The notes under the pieces are model-generated. The model saw only the letters and a list, made by a program, of their open reading frames with translations, searched no databases and was not told where the DNA came from. This document shows positions 36,680 to 46,735 of a stretch of 64,000 bases of DNA, piece by piece (the first letter of the stretch is position 1; each line of letters opens with the position of its first letter). The DNA is from Rhizobium mesoamericanum STM3625 (GTDB lineage: Bacteria; Pseudomonadota; Alphaproteobacteria; Rhizobiales; Rhizobiaceae): contig NZ_HF536772.1 in the NCBI RefSeq assembly GCF_000312665.1, positions 3,188,732 to 3,252,731 on the forward strand, read 5' to 3'. Made by a program: the position numbers and the translations under genes.

Positions 36680-37435
36680 ATGATCCCTGACCTCAAACCA
36701 AGCAGCGTTCTCTATCTTAACAACGTCTCGGTGTCCTTCGACGGCTTCAAAGCACTCAATTCGCTGTCGATCGTCATCGAACCCGGTGAGCTACGCGCCA
36801 TCATCGGTCCGAATGGCGCCGGCAAGACGACGATGATGGATATCATTACGGGCAAGACCCGTCCTGATGAGGGCGAGGTGTTCTTCAGCGGCGACGTCGA
36901 TCTGACAAAGAGAGACGAGGCAGATATCGCCCAGCTCGGGATCGGCCGCAAGTTTCAGAAGCCGACGGTCTTCGAGAGCCATACCGTGTGGGACAACCTC
37001 GAACTGGCGCTGAACCGTAATCGCGGGGTTTTCGCTACGCTGTTCTATCGGCTCTCCAGCGAAGACAAGGCTCGCATCGAGGAGATCCTTGAGACGGTAC
37101 GGTTGACGCATCGGCGTGACGAACTCGCCGCCAACCTCTCGCACGGTCAGAAACAGTGGCTGGAGATCGGCATGCTCCTGGCGCAGGAGCCGAAGCTTCT
37201 TCTTGTCGACGAGCCAGTCGCCGGCATGACCGATGCCGAGACAGCCGAAACCGCGATCCTGCTGAAAGAGATTGCCAAGACGCGCTCGGTAATCGTCGTC
37301 GAGCACGACATGGGCTTCATCCGCGACCTCGGCGTCAAGGTGACCTGCCTTGCGGAAGGTTCGGTGCTTGCCGAGGGATCGATCGATTTCGTGAGCTCTG
37401 ATCCGAAGGTGATCGAGAACTATCTGGGGCGGTGA
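36680..37435 (+). CDS. urtD: Urea ABC transporter ATP-binding protein UrtD
   Basis: The 251-residue ATPase has Walker A GPNGAGKTT, Q-loop KFQKPTVFESHTVWDNLELAL (UrtD-characteristic), signature-like NLSHGQKQWLEIGMLL (LSHGQ variant, normal for this subunit), Walker B LLLVDEPVAGMTD and H-loop VVEHDMGFIRDLG. It sits 6 bp after urtC and 1 bp before urtE, within one transcript. It provides half of the nucleotide-binding dimer for urea import. Confidence 0.95.
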   Translation: MIPDLKPSSVLYLNNVSVSFDGFKALNSLSIVIEPGELRAIIGPNGAGKTTMMDIITGKTRPDEGEVFFSGDVDLTKRDEADIAQLGIGRKFQKPTVFESHTVWDNLELALNRNRGVFATLFYRLSSEDKARIEEILETVRLTHRRDELAANLSHGQKQWLEIGMLLAQEPKLLLVDEPVAGMTDAETAETAILLKEIAKTRSVIVVEHDMGFIRDLGVKVTCLAEGSVLAEGSIDFVSSDPKVIENYLGR

Positions 37436-37436
37436 G

Positions 37437-38132
37437 ATGCTGACAGTCGAGAATGCAAATCTTCATTACGGTGCGGCGCAGGCGCTGCGCGGCATCTCCA
37501 TCAAGGCCGAGATGGGCAAGATCACTTGCGTGCTGGGGCGTAACGGCGTGGGCAAGAGTTCTCTTCTGCGCGCCGTTACCGGCCAGCATCCCTTGTCTGC
37601 TGGCAGCGTCAGCTTCAATGATGTGAAGCTCAATGGACTGCCGCCGTTTGCGAGAGCCAAGCAGGGTATCGGCTACGTCCCACAGGGCCGCGAGATCTTT
37701 CCCTTGCTGACGGTGAAGGAAAATCTCGAGACCGGCTTCGCACCGCTCGGGCGTCGGGATCGTTCCATCCCCGATGATATTTTCAGTCTGTTTCCAGTGC
37801 TGCAGTCGATGCTCGGGCGGCGCGGCGGGGATTTGTCTGGCGGGCAGCAGCAGCAGCTGGCGATCGGCCGGGCGATGGTGACGCGGCCAAAGATCCTGGT
37901 GCTCGACGAACCGACCGAAGGCATCCAGCCATCGATCATCAAGGATATCGGCCGGGCGGTCCGCTATCTGCGCGATTCAACCGGCATGGCGATCCTGCTG
38001 GTCGAACAGTATCTCGATTTCTGCCGCGAACTTGCCGACTATGTCTACATCATGGATCGCGGCGAGATCGTTCACGAGGGTCTTGCGGAAACGCTGGATA
38101 CGCCCGAGGCGCGTCGTCATCTGACTGTATAA
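37437..38132 (+). CDS. urtE: Urea ABC transporter ATP-binding protein UrtE
   Basis: The 231-residue ATPase has Walker A GRNGVGKSSL (RNGVGKS is the UrtE form), signature LSGGQQQQLAIGRAMV, Walker B ILVLDEPTEGIQPSI and H-loop LLVEQYLDF. It pairs with UrtD. It is the last urt gene and is followed by 179 bp holding a sigma-54-like promoter, so the urease genes may be transcribed separately as well as by read-through. No irregularity is seen. Confidence 0.95.
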   Translation: MLTVENANLHYGAAQALRGISIKAEMGKITCVLGRNGVGKSSLLRAVTGQHPLSAGSVSFNDVKLNGLPPFARAKQGIGYVPQGREIFPLLTVKENLETGFAPLGRRDRSIPDDIFSLFPVLQSMLGRRGGDLSGGQQQQLAIGRAMVTRPKILVLDEPTEGIQPSIIKDIGRAVRYLRDSTGMAILLVEQYLDFCRELADYVYIMDRGEIVHEGLAETLDTPEARRHLTV

Positions 38133-38226
38133 ACCCACCGGCTATCTGTTGGGCAGATGCTGTTTTTCTCGGCAGTCTCTGAGGGATCTGGCTGCCGCCA
38201 GTCCGATCGCGGTCAGCGTCTCGGCA

Positions 38227-38241
38227 CGGCACGGGAATTGC
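38227..38241 (+). promoter_or_regulatory. Candidate sigma-54 promoter upstream of ureD
   Basis: The sequence CGGCAC-GGGAA-TTGC has the -24 GG and -12 GC with the required 10-nt spacing. It differs from TGGCAC-N5-TTGC only at the first base. A start site about 12 nt downstream would lie roughly 59 nt before the ureD ATG. No clear NtrC pair was found directly upstream. Confidence 0.55.
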
Positions 38242-38311
38242 TTGCTTTCTGCAAGTTAGTGACTTCAATGATAACGGCTGGGCCAACCGGCGATGCTTGG
38301 AAAGGGATGGA

Positions 38312-39133
38312 ATGACGAACGCGGCGCCAGCCACGAGACCCCAGAGAGCCGAGGGGCGCGGGCATCTGGCTGCCAAGACGCTTGACGGGCGCACCCGCCT
38401 GCAGGAGCTCTACCAGGAAGGAGCGGCCAAAATCCGCCTTCCGGATACGTTCGATTCCTCGATGGAAGCCGTCATCATAAATACCGCGGGGGGCCTCACC
38501 GGCGGCGACCGGATGAACTGGAGCGTTGTGGCTGGCCCTGGCGCCCGCATCGACGTCACCACGCAGGCCTGCGAGAGGATCTACAAGGCGTCAGCGGGAA
38601 CCGCCGAGGTCAATACCTGCATTTGCGTCGGCGCCAATGCTCGGGTGGACTGGCTGCCGCAGGAAACCATTCTGTTCGACCGCTCGAAGCTGTCCCGTCG
38701 GCTCGAGGTTGATCTTGATGTCGATGCCGAATTCCTGGCCGTCGAGGCCATCCTGCTCGGCCGCAAGGCGATGGGTGAGGCGGTGGATACCGGCCTCTTT
38801 CGCGACCGCTGGCGTATTCGCAGGGCAGGTAGGCTCTGCCACGCCGAGGACCTTCAGCTGCAGGGCAATGTCGCGTCGCTTGTCGATGCCGATGCCGTGC
38901 TTGGCGGCAAGGTCGCGTTTGCGACGCTGCTTTATGTCGGGCCCCGGTCTGAAGCCTACCTTGGCGCAGTGCGCCCGCTGCTCGAAGGCCATATGGGCGG
39001 CGCCAGCAGCTGGGCCGGCAAGCTCGTCGTGCGCCTATCGGCGCCTGATGGCTTTATGCTCAGAAAAATTCTCATCCCTGTCATTTCGATCTTGCGCAAT
39101 GGAGCGCCGGTGCCGAAAGTCTGGAATCTCTAG
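38312..39133 (+). CDS. ureD: Urease accessory protein UreD
   Basis: UreD is the scaffold that docks on apo-urease and recruits UreF and UreG for nickel insertion. The 273-residue protein shows [38 protein letters not shown], then [18 protein letters not shown], and [22 protein letters not shown], all UreD hallmarks. ATG at 38312 sits 5 nt after AAAGGG; a TTG at 38297 is rejected. It starts the urease transcript: ureD-ureA-DUF1272-ureB-LprI-like-GT29-like-ureC. Confidence 0.95.
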   Translation: MTNAAPATRPQRAEGRGHLAAKTLDGRTRLQELYQEGAAKIRLPDTFDSSMEAVIINTAGGLTGGDRMNWSVVAGPGARIDVTTQACERIYKASAGTAEVNTCICVGANARVDWLPQETILFDRSKLSRRLEVDLDVDAEFLAVEAILLGRKAMGEAVDTGLFRDRWRIRRAGRLCHAEDLQLQGNVASLVDADAVLGGKVAFATLLYVGPRSEAYLGAVRPLLEGHMGGASSWAGKLVVRLSAPDGFMLRKILIPVISILRNGAPVPKVWNL

Positions 39134-39153
39134 TTCAAGCAGATGGATCAACG

Positions 39154-39456
39154 ATGAATCTCACACCGAGAGAAAAAGACAAGCTGTTGATTTCGATGGC
39201 GGCGATGGTCGCGCGGCGGCGGCTGGAGAGGGGCGTCAAGCTCAACCATCCCGAAGCGATCGCGCTGATTACCGATTTCGTCGTCGAGGGTGCACGTGAC
39301 GGTCGCCCGGTTGCGGAACTGATGGAAGCCGGTGCTCATGTCATCGGTCGTCACCAGGTCATGGAAGGTATCGCGGAGATGATCCATGACGTGCAGGTCG
39401 AAGCGACCTTTCCCGATGGCACCAAGCTTGTGACCGTCCACGAGCCGATCCGCTGA
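39154..39456 (+). CDS. ureA: Urease gamma subunit
   Basis: The 100-residue structural subunit has the UreA pattern: [35 protein letters not shown], then [15 protein letters not shown] and [23 protein letters not shown] at the C-terminus. It is separate from UreB, as in most bacteria other than Helicobacter. It lies 20 bp after ureD and 7 bp before the DUF1272 gene. It joins UreB and UreC to form the (UreABC)3 enzyme that hydrolyses urea. Confidence 0.97.
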   Translation: MNLTPREKDKLLISMAAMVARRRLERGVKLNHPEAIALITDFVVEGARDGRPVAELMEAGAHVIGRHQVMEGIAEMIHDVQVEATFPDGTKLVTVHEPIR

Positions 39457-39463
39457 GGTCCTG

Positions 39464-39718
39464 ATGCTGGAGCTGCGCCCAAATTGTGAATGCTGCGACA
39501 AGGACCTGCCGCCCGACAGTTCCAAGGCGATGATTTGCACCTTCGAATGCACGTTCTGCGCCGATTGTGTTGCCGATGTCCTCGGCGGGGTCTGCCCCAA
39601 CTGCGGCGGAGAGCTTGTACGCCGCCCGATGCGTCCGGCTGCCAAGCTCGCCCAATACCCCGCATCGACAAAGCGCGTCCTGAAGGCCGAGGGCTGCGCG
39701 CCCACCAAGGCCGCGTGA
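39464..39718 (+). CDS. DUF1272 cysteine-rich small protein
   Basis: The 84-residue protein is rich in cysteine: [42 protein letters not shown] contains about nine Cys in CxxC-type pairs, so a double zinc ribbon is likely. This is the DUF1272 pattern. Its function is unknown. It lies between ureA and ureB (7 and 10 bp gaps) and is surely cotranscribed with them. A metal-handling or redox role in urease maturation is tempting but unproven. The ATG at 39464 has weak ribosome-binding purines (GAGG). Confidence 0.85.
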   Translation: MLELRPNCECCDKDLPPDSSKAMICTFECTFCADCVADVLGGVCPNCGGELVRRPMRPAAKLAQYPASTKRVLKAEGCAPTKAA

Positions 39719-39728
39719 GGAGAAGATC

Positions 39729-40034
39729 ATGATCCCAGGAGAAATCATTGCCGCAAGCGGCGACATCGAGCTGAACGTCGGCGCGCCGACGACAACGCTT
39801 GAAGTCTCGAACACCGGCGATCGTCCGGTCCAAGTCGGCAGCCACTATCATTTTGCTGAAACGAATGCCGGCCTCTCCTTCGATCGTGAGAAGGCGCAGG
39901 GCATGCGGCTCGATATCCCGGCAGGTACGGCCGTCCGTTTCGAGCCTGGCCAGACTCGTTCGGTGACGCTCATCCCGCTTTCCGGCAAGCGCGAGGTCTA
40001 TGGCTTCCGCCAGCTGGTCATGGGCAAGCTTTAA
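39729..40034 (+). CDS. ureB: Urease beta subunit
   Basis: The 101-residue structural subunit begins [18 protein letters not shown] and contains [48 protein letters not shown] and [17 protein letters not shown], the complete UreB pattern. A GGAGAA ribosome-binding site precedes the ATG. It lies 17 bp before the LprI-like gene. It packs against UreC in the urease trimer. Confidence 0.97.
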   Translation: MIPGEIIAASGDIELNVGAPTTTLEVSNTGDRPVQVGSHYHFAETNAGLSFDREKAQGMRLDIPAGTAVRFEPGQTRSVTLIPLSGKREVYGFRQLVMGKL

Positions 40035-40051
40035 ATGATCGCGAGGAAACA

Positions 40052-40459
40052 ATGCGCGTGAGTCTGTGTCTTCTGGCCTCCGGCATTGCAACGTTCATCG
40101 CCTTTGGCGCCAATGCCGAAGATCTGGATTGCAATAATCCAGTCACGCAGGCCGACATGACGGCTTGTGAACGGGCCCGTCAGGAAACCGCCGATAAGGC
40201 GCTGAACGCACAGTACAAGATCACGCGTGCCGCGCTTGCTACGCTCGATAAGGATCTCGGCGCCGATGGGGGTGCCGAGAAGGCCCTCGTGAAAGCACAG
40301 CGCGCTTGGATGGATTTTCGCGATGCGGAGTGCGAGGTGACAGGATTCCAGGCGCGCGGCGGCACGATGGAACCGATGCTCGTCGCCGGTTGCATTGCCG
40401 GGCTGACGGACCAGCGCACCAAACAGCTCAAGGAACTCGCAGAGACGATGGGCAACTGA
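40052..40459 (+). CDS. LprI/DUF1311-domain secreted protein
   Basis: The 135-residue protein has a signal peptide (about residues 1-23, CLLASGIATFIAFGANA). A DUF1311/LprI domain follows: DCNNPVTQADMTACERARQETADKALNAQYK and WMDFRDAECEVTG. Four cysteines (in DCN, ACER, AECEV and AGCIAG) could form two disulfides. Mycobacterial LprI inhibits lysozyme, but most members are uncharacterised. It is embedded between ureB and the GT29-like gene and cotranscribed with urease genes, for which no role is known. Similar insertions occur in other rhizobial urease operons as far as I recall. Confidence 0.85.
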   Translation: MRVSLCLLASGIATFIAFGANAEDLDCNNPVTQADMTACERARQETADKALNAQYKITRAALATLDKDLGADGGAEKALVKAQRAWMDFRDAECEVTGFQARGGTMEPMLVAGCIAGLTDQRTKQLKELAETMGN

Positions 40460-40460
40460 G

Positions 40461-41099
40461 GTGGTTGGAAAAATCATGATCATCGGCAACGGAGAGATCG
40501 GTGCAGAGGCGGCGGCGGCCGTGGCGGATGCCGCATTCGTCATCCGTTTCAACGAATGCCGATCCTATGAGGCGAGCCGCGGGCGCACTGATGTCGTTGC
40601 GGTCTGCAATACCGGGCGGCCAGCGAAGGCGATGCTCACTTCGCAAAGTTGGCGGGAGCATCCCGGCGTGCGTGAAGCGGCGGCGGTTTGGAGCGTGCGC
40701 GATCCGCAAAAATTTGCGGAACTGCGTGCGCCGCTTGCGGTGACGCATCCCGAACTGGACGATTTTTGCGACGACTACACGCATCAATTCAATGCGTTCT
40801 GCGCGGAAGTTGGCAAGGCGCATGTGGTCGTTGACAAAGTGATTCATGAAACGGTGGATCAGGCACTCGCGGCCTACCTCCCGGCGCCCTACGTGGTGCC
40901 GAGCAGCGGCATGATCGTGATCGCCGAGGTGATGAACAGATTTCCCGAGGCGGCCATTTATCTCGCGGGCTTCGGCCACGCGGGGTGGGAATGGCATCCC
41001 TTCGCTGCCGAGCGGCAGCTTGTCGACAGTTATGTCGCCGCCGGTCGCGTTATGCGGCTGCCGGCGCGCGCATCCCTTTCTTCCTCCCAAGGAGCCTGA
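40461..41099 (+). CDS. GT29/sialyltransferase-like protein encoded in the urease operon
   Basis: The 212-residue protein, often labelled urease operon accessory protein, has GT29-like signatures. Early: KIMIIGNGEIG followed by FVIRFNECRSYEASRGRTDVVAV, which fits GNG...hxRxN...G.xTD. Late: PSSGMIVIAEVMNRFPEAAIYLAGFGHAGWEWHP, which fits the PS(S/T)G...GF...H motif. It has no membrane anchor. This could be a glycosyltransferase or a degenerate relative; an obvious acceptor or CMP-sugar supply is not present. It starts at GTG 40461, or ATG 40476, two bases after the LprI-like stop. It is followed by ureC 3 bp later. Confidence 0.72.
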   Translation: MVGKIMIIGNGEIGAEAAAAVADAAFVIRFNECRSYEASRGRTDVVAVCNTGRPAKAMLTSQSWREHPGVREAAAVWSVRDPQKFAELRAPLAVTHPELDDFCDDYTHQFNAFCAEVGKAHVVVDKVIHETVDQALAAYLPAPYVVPSSGMIVIAEVMNRFPEAAIYLAGFGHAGWEWHPFAAERQLVDSYVAAGRVMRLPARASLSSSQGA

Positions 41100-41102
41100 C
41101 CT

Positions 41103-42812
<1,710 letters not shown>

Positions 42813-43153
42813 TCGATCAGGAGCGGCCGGCGCGAGGCGCCGGTTGCTCCCAAGGCCATACGTTAAATCAGAATCTCCCCAGAGTTGTTATCTATTTGTG
42901 CTTGTTCCACCTTGAGGCGGTCTGTTCCTAATAGGACACTCCCAGCGGCATTTCTGGAAAACGCTCGTCAAAACAGTACCTTATTGCCTAAGACTTGTTG
43001 AGTGATTCAGCTCCGGCACCGTCACGTTTTTGAGCAGTTTTCAACCGGCGATCAATTCACCAGAATCGTTCGAATCTTAACAATTCATTTAAGAACTCGG
43101 CAGCGGTTGGCCTCTAAGCAGGTGCTTGGCGGTGGGCAAGAAGGTCGATTCGC
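42813..43153. other. Gap between ureC and the diguanylate cyclase gene
   Basis: A GC-rich hairpin GAGCGGCCGGCGC/GCGCCGGTTGCTC (42821-42849) follows the ureC stop. TTAA-CAATTCA-TTTA at 43077-43091 is one base from the CtrA consensus and 62 bp before the next ATG. The remainder is AT-rich and shows no open frame I would call. Confidence 0.5.
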
Positions 43154-44005
43154 ATGAGAATTTCACTCCAGGCGGAGCTTGGCGATTTCCAGGATCGCCA
43201 CACAATTTACGTGTTCGCGCTCAAGATGAGCTTCCTCGCGGTGACGCTGTCGTCGGTGGTGGTTACGCTCGTATTGCCGCTGCTCGACTGGATAGGAATG
43301 TTGCCTGTCCCGCTCGCTGATGGCCTTGTCTACGGCGTCTTGCTGTCGTGGCTAATAGGCGGCGCAGTTGCAAGCGTATTGTCCCTCGTGGCGGGCCACG
43401 CGTTGCATCAGCTCAGCGTTTCGCGCGCAGAGTTCGAGCAACTGAGCCGGACCGATGTGCTGTCAGGTCTTCTCAACCGGCGGGCCTTTAGCGAAGCATT
43501 GGAGCAGGTCGACGGAGACGCCTGCCTAGCAATCTTCGACGTCGACCGCTTCAAGGCTATCAATGATCGCTTCGGCCATGCCAGTGGCGATGCCGTGATC
43601 GTGACCGTGTCGGCCATTCTGGCCGCAGCCTTTGACGGGAGCTCCGTCGCGGCGAGGCTCGGCGGTGAAGAGTTCGGCGTGATCGTTGTCGGTGGCTCGC
43701 AGGAGCAGCGGGTCGAGAGAGTACGGTCTGTCTGCGACCGCTTAGCGGCGCATCCCATCGTTACCGACGATTGCGTGGTCGCACTGACTGTGTCGGCCGG
43801 TATTGCGGAGCTCGAACCGGGGCGGAGCAAGGAGGGCGCCTATTCCTCGGCAGACAAGGCACTCTACCTGGCGAAGGCGCTCGGTCGAAACCGTGTGGTG
43901 CATGAGAACGAAGGGCTACATCCGGGTTGGCGCAGGCATTTGCCGGTGGAACCTGTGGCGGTTCGCGCGACAACCGTGGATTGCGATGAGGCTCGGCTGG
44001 CCTGA
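43154..44005 (+). CDS. GGDEF-domain diguanylate cyclase with two N-terminal membrane helices
   Basis: The 283-residue protein has two membrane helices (about residues 24-42 and 52-80) and a GGDEF domain: RTDVLSGLLNRRAFSEALEQ, IFDVDRFKAINDRFGHASGDAV, and the active-site RLGGEEFGV. The A-site is GGEEF and substrate residues look intact, so it probably makes cyclic di-GMP. The inhibitory RxxD is absent five residues before GGEEF (DGSS stands there), so product inhibition is unlikely by that route. It interrupts the urease genes on the same strand and has its own promoter region. A role in urea metabolism is doubtful; it may be a passenger. Confidence 0.9.
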   Translation: MRISLQAELGDFQDRHTIYVFALKMSFLAVTLSSVVVTLVLPLLDWIGMLPVPLADGLVYGVLLSWLIGGAVASVLSLVAGHALHQLSVSRAEFEQLSRTDVLSGLLNRRAFSEALEQVDGDACLAIFDVDRFKAINDRFGHASGDAVIVTVSAILAAAFDGSSVAARLGGEEFGVIVVGGSQEQRVERVRSVCDRLAAHPIVTDDCVVALTVSAGIAELEPGRSKEGAYSSADKALYLAKALGRNRVVHENEGLHPGWRRHLPVEPVAVRATTVDCDEARLA

Positions 44006-44102
44006 CGAAAAATCGCCTGGCATTGCCGTCAACGCTTCATTCCTTCTTGCATCGCATCGGGCTATTTTGCATGGTCGCAGTCTCAAGTGAATTGGACATG
44101 TC

Positions 44103-44597
44103 ATGCAACACGTTACTTCCTATTTGCCGGCCGGGACCCCTTCATCCAACCCAATCGGAAAAGTGGTTCTGCCGCACGACTTGAGGCACTTGCGGCGGAA
44201 GCTGCTGCATCTCGAAAACGGCGAGATGGTCATGCTCGACCTCAAGGAACCTGTGCTTTTCGCGAGCGGCGATATGTTGGTTCTCGATGATGGCGAACTC
44301 ATCGAAATCGTTGCCGCTGACGAGAAGCTCTTCGAGATCAAGGGCAGGGATCGCCTGCACCTGATCGAGCTCGCATGGCACCTCGGCAACCGGCATCTTG
44401 GTGCACAGATCGAGGAAGATCGTATTCTCATCCTGCGGGATCATGTGATCCGTTCCATGCTCGAAGGGCTTGGTGCGACGGTCCGGGAAGTTGCCGAGCC
44501 ATTCCAGCCGGCGCGCGGGGCCTATCATTCACATGGACAGGCACATGGGCACGCCCCTGGTCATGACCATGGGCACCATCATCACTCGCACGACTGA
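44103..44597 (+). CDS. ureE: Urease accessory protein UreE
   Basis: UreE is a nickel metallochaperone that supplies metal to the UreDFG complex. The 164-residue protein has the UreE N-terminal fold ([27 protein letters not shown]) and a middle domain with [28 protein letters not shown]-terminal His-rich tail ([23 protein letters not shown]) binds nickel. The H-L-G-N-R segment contains the conserved metal-site histidine. It starts about 100 bp after the diguanylate cyclase gene and ends 1 bp before ureF. Confidence 0.95.
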   Translation: MQHVTSYLPAGTPSSNPIGKVVLPHDLRHLRRKLLHLENGEMVMLDLKEPVLFASGDMLVLDDGELIEIVAADEKLFEIKGRDRLHLIELAWHLGNRHLGAQIEEDRILILRDHVIRSMLEGLGATVREVAEPFQPARGAYHSHGQAHGHAPGHDHGHHHHSHD

Positions 44598-44598
44598 C

Positions 44599-45270
44599 AT
44601 GGCCGACGATGCCGATTTGCAGGCGTTCCTGAGGCTTATGGCATGGCTCTCGCCGGCCTTTCCTGTGGGGTCTTTCGCGTATTCAGGTGGCTTGGAGCAC
44701 GCCGTCCATGATGGCCTGGTCACGAATGCACATTCGCTTGCGGCATGGGCGCTCAACCTGATCGAGCACGGGGCGGTGTGGAACGACGCCGTTCTTGTCG
44801 CCGAGAGCCACCGCAGTCACGGACAGCCGGAGCGGCTTGGCGAACTGGCCGAACTCGCCGCAGCGCTTGCCGGCTCGCGTGAGCGTCATCAGGAAACGAT
44901 GTTGCTCGGCGACGCATTCCTGTCTGCGGCCAGCGCATGGCCGCACGATGTCTTCGATCGATTACCGCGACAGGCAGCCTATCCGGTGGCCATCGGCGCC
45001 GTTGCGGGGGCGCATGGGATTGGGCCGGAGAAGGCGGTTGCGGCATTCTTGCACGCCTATCTGTCGCAGGCGGTTTCCGCAGGCATCCGTCTCGGCGTCG
45101 CCGGGCAGAAGGACGGCGTTGCCATCCTTTCAGGGCTGGAGGACGACATAACCTCGGTTGCGAAACGAGCGGCCGTTTCAACATTGGACGATCTCGGATC
45201 GGCAACCATTCAGGCAGATATCATGTCGCTGTGCCACGAGACGCAGTCAACGCGACTGTTTCGGTCATAG
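44599..45270 (+). CDS. ureF: Urease accessory protein UreF
   Basis: UreF acts with UreD as the guanine-nucleotide-activating scaffold for UreG. The 223-residue protein has LMAWLSPAFPVGSFAYSGGLEHAV, the UreF signature, with later GDAFLSAASAW and SAGIRLGVAGQKDGVAIL. I start at 44599, 1 bp after the ureE stop; an in-frame extension back to 44470 runs through ureE and is spurious. The ribosome-binding site is weak, so coupling to ureE is likely. It ends 90 bp before ureG. Confidence 0.95.
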   Translation: MADDADLQAFLRLMAWLSPAFPVGSFAYSGGLEHAVHDGLVTNAHSLAAWALNLIEHGAVWNDAVLVAESHRSHGQPERLGELAELAAALAGSRERHQETMLLGDAFLSAASAWPHDVFDRLPRQAAYPVAIGAVAGAHGIGPEKAVAAFLHAYLSQAVSAGIRLGVAGQKDGVAILSGLEDDITSVAKRAAVSTLDDLGSATIQADIMSLCHETQSTRLFRS

Positions 45271-45360
45271 CCCCGGAACGTGCGGCTACGACCTTAGTCA
45301 TTTGCCGGTGGTCCCTCTTCGAGCGGGGCGCTATCATCGGCCGTTATTTGGAGTTCAAAT

Positions 45361-45972
45361 ATGAAATCAGGAAATGGACCACTTCGCGTAGGTATCGGTG
45401 GGCCGGTTGGTTCCGGCAAGACAGCGCTCACTGCGAAACTCTGCAAGGCCCTGCGCGAGGAATACTCCGTCGCCGTCGTCACGAACGATATTTACACGAC
45501 CGAGGATGCCGAGGCGCTGATGCGGATGCAGGCCTTGCCGTCGGATCGGATCGTTGGTGTGGAGACCGGCGGCTGCCCACATACGGCAATCCGTGAGGAT
45601 GCGACGATCAATTTGCAGGCCATTGCCGGCCTCAACGAGCGGATTCCTGATCTCGATGTCGTCTTCATCGAGTCAGGCGGCGACAATCTGGCTGCCACCT
45701 TCTCTCCAGATCTGGCGGATATCACGATCTACGTCATCTCTGTCTGCCAGGGCGAAGAGATCCCGCGCAAGGGTGGCCCCGGTATCACCAAGTCGGACCT
45801 CCTTGTCATCAACAAGAAGGATTTGGCTCCTTATGTCGGCGCAGACCTTGATGTTATGGACCGCGACGCGACACGGATGCGCCAAGCACGGCCATTCGTT
45901 TTCTCCGATATGAAACGTGGCGATGGCGTTAATTCCATCATCAGCTTTCTGAAGGAATATGGCGGCCTCTAA
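45361..45972 (+). CDS. ureG: Urease accessory GTPase UreG
   Basis: UreG is the SIMIBI-class GTPase whose GTP hydrolysis drives nickel delivery. The 203-residue protein has Walker A GPVGSGKT (residues 14-21), then [12 protein letters not shown] and the metal-binding [13 protein letters not shown] (Cys-Pro-His). FIESGGDNL is Walker B and [14 protein letters not shown] is the NKxD guanine specificity motif. All are complete. It is the last urease gene, converging on the Crp/Fnr gene with only 5 bp between. Confidence 0.97.
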   Translation: MKSGNGPLRVGIGGPVGSGKTALTAKLCKALREEYSVAVVTNDIYTTEDAEALMRMQALPSDRIVGVETGGCPHTAIREDATINLQAIAGLNERIPDLDVVFIESGGDNLAATFSPDLADITIYVISVCQGEEIPRKGGPGITKSDLLVINKKDLAPYVGADLDVMDRDATRMRQARPFVFSDMKRGDGVNSIISFLKEYGGL

Positions 45973-45977
45973 GAAGG

Positions 45978-46658
45978 TCAGACCTGGCGCAGCAAATCGA
46001 CGTCTTCGATCGCGATGGCGCGGCCACTGACGGTTACGCCAGACGTCCGCAAGGCGGAGAACGCACGGGACAGCGCTTCCGGCGCCAGACCGAGCTTTCG
46101 TGCCAGCAGGCTTTTCTGGAATGGCAGCCGCAAGGAGGCCCGCGTGCCTTCGCTGGTGCAGTGCGTCAAGAGATAATGCGCGACGCGTTGAGGGCTCGTC
46201 TGCATGCGATCGCGTGCCAGGCAATCCATGGTCGAAAGCAGATGCTGCGAGAGGCTGCATGCGATCGCGCCGGCAATGCGCGGCTTTTCACGAAGCAGCC
46301 CCTTTACCTGCGCGATATCGAAACGGGCAAGGATCGCGTGCTCCATCGCCTGAGCGCTGTAGTTGTAGCCGTCGCCGGCAAGCACAAGGCCTTCTCCGAA
46401 GCTCTCGCCCGGCTCGCAAATGCTGATATCCGCTTCGCGACCGTCCGAGCCACGAAAAAGGCGAACGTAGCCGCTCAGCAAGCAGTAGAAATAGCGCGCC
46501 TTCTCGTGCTCATAGAAAAGCATATCCTGCGGCTCATAGCGCACTGCCACCGCGCAGGACAGCAGTGCGTCCCGCTCATGCCGATCAAGGCTGGAAGCGA
46601 TCAACGCGCGACCAAGCATCGCTTGCTGTGCGCTGCTGAGTTTCAAGGCTCCAATCAT
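45978..46658 (-). CDS. Crp/Fnr-family regulator without FNR iron-sulfur cysteines (Dnr/NnrR-like)
   Basis: The 226-residue protein has an N-terminal cyclic-nucleotide-like sensor domain (QDMLFYEHEKARYFYCLLSGYVRLFRGSDGREADI) and a C-terminal winged helix (QKSLLARKLGLAPEALSRAF). The recognition helix has Glu194, Ser197 and Arg198 (EALSR), the E-xx-S-R set that reads TTGAT. There is no clustered N-terminal Cys as in FNR, so sensing may be of NO, redox or another signal (Dnr/NnrR type is one option). It has a perfect TTGAT-N4-ATCAA palindrome 77-90 bp upstream. The next gene downstream is convergent ureG. Confidence 0.9.
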   Translation of the reverse strand: MIGALKLSSAQQAMLGRALIASSLDRHERDALLSCAVAVRYEPQDMLFYEHEKARYFYCLLSGYVRLFRGSDGREADISICEPGESFGEGLVLAGDGYNYSAQAMEHAILARFDIAQVKGLLREKPRIAGAIACSLSQHLLSTMDCLARDRMQTSPQRVAHYLLTHCTSEGTRASLRLPFQKSLLARKLGLAPEALSRAFSALRTSGVTVSGRAIAIEDVDLLRQV

Positions 46659-46690
46659 CTGTTACTCCCTGTGGAGCGGCGAGTGCCGCC

Positions 46691-46709
46691 CTTACCTGAC
46701 ATCGGTAAG
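46691..46709. promoter_or_regulatory. Palindrome in the leader of the Crp/Fnr gene
   Basis: CTTACC-TGACATC-GGTAAG is a perfect 6-bp inverted repeat 33-51 bp before the ATG at 46658. It lies between the FNR-type box and the start, so it could be a second operator or an mRNA hairpin. Confidence 0.45.
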
Positions 46710-46735
46710 GATAACCGGGAGGCGCGGTTCAAGAC

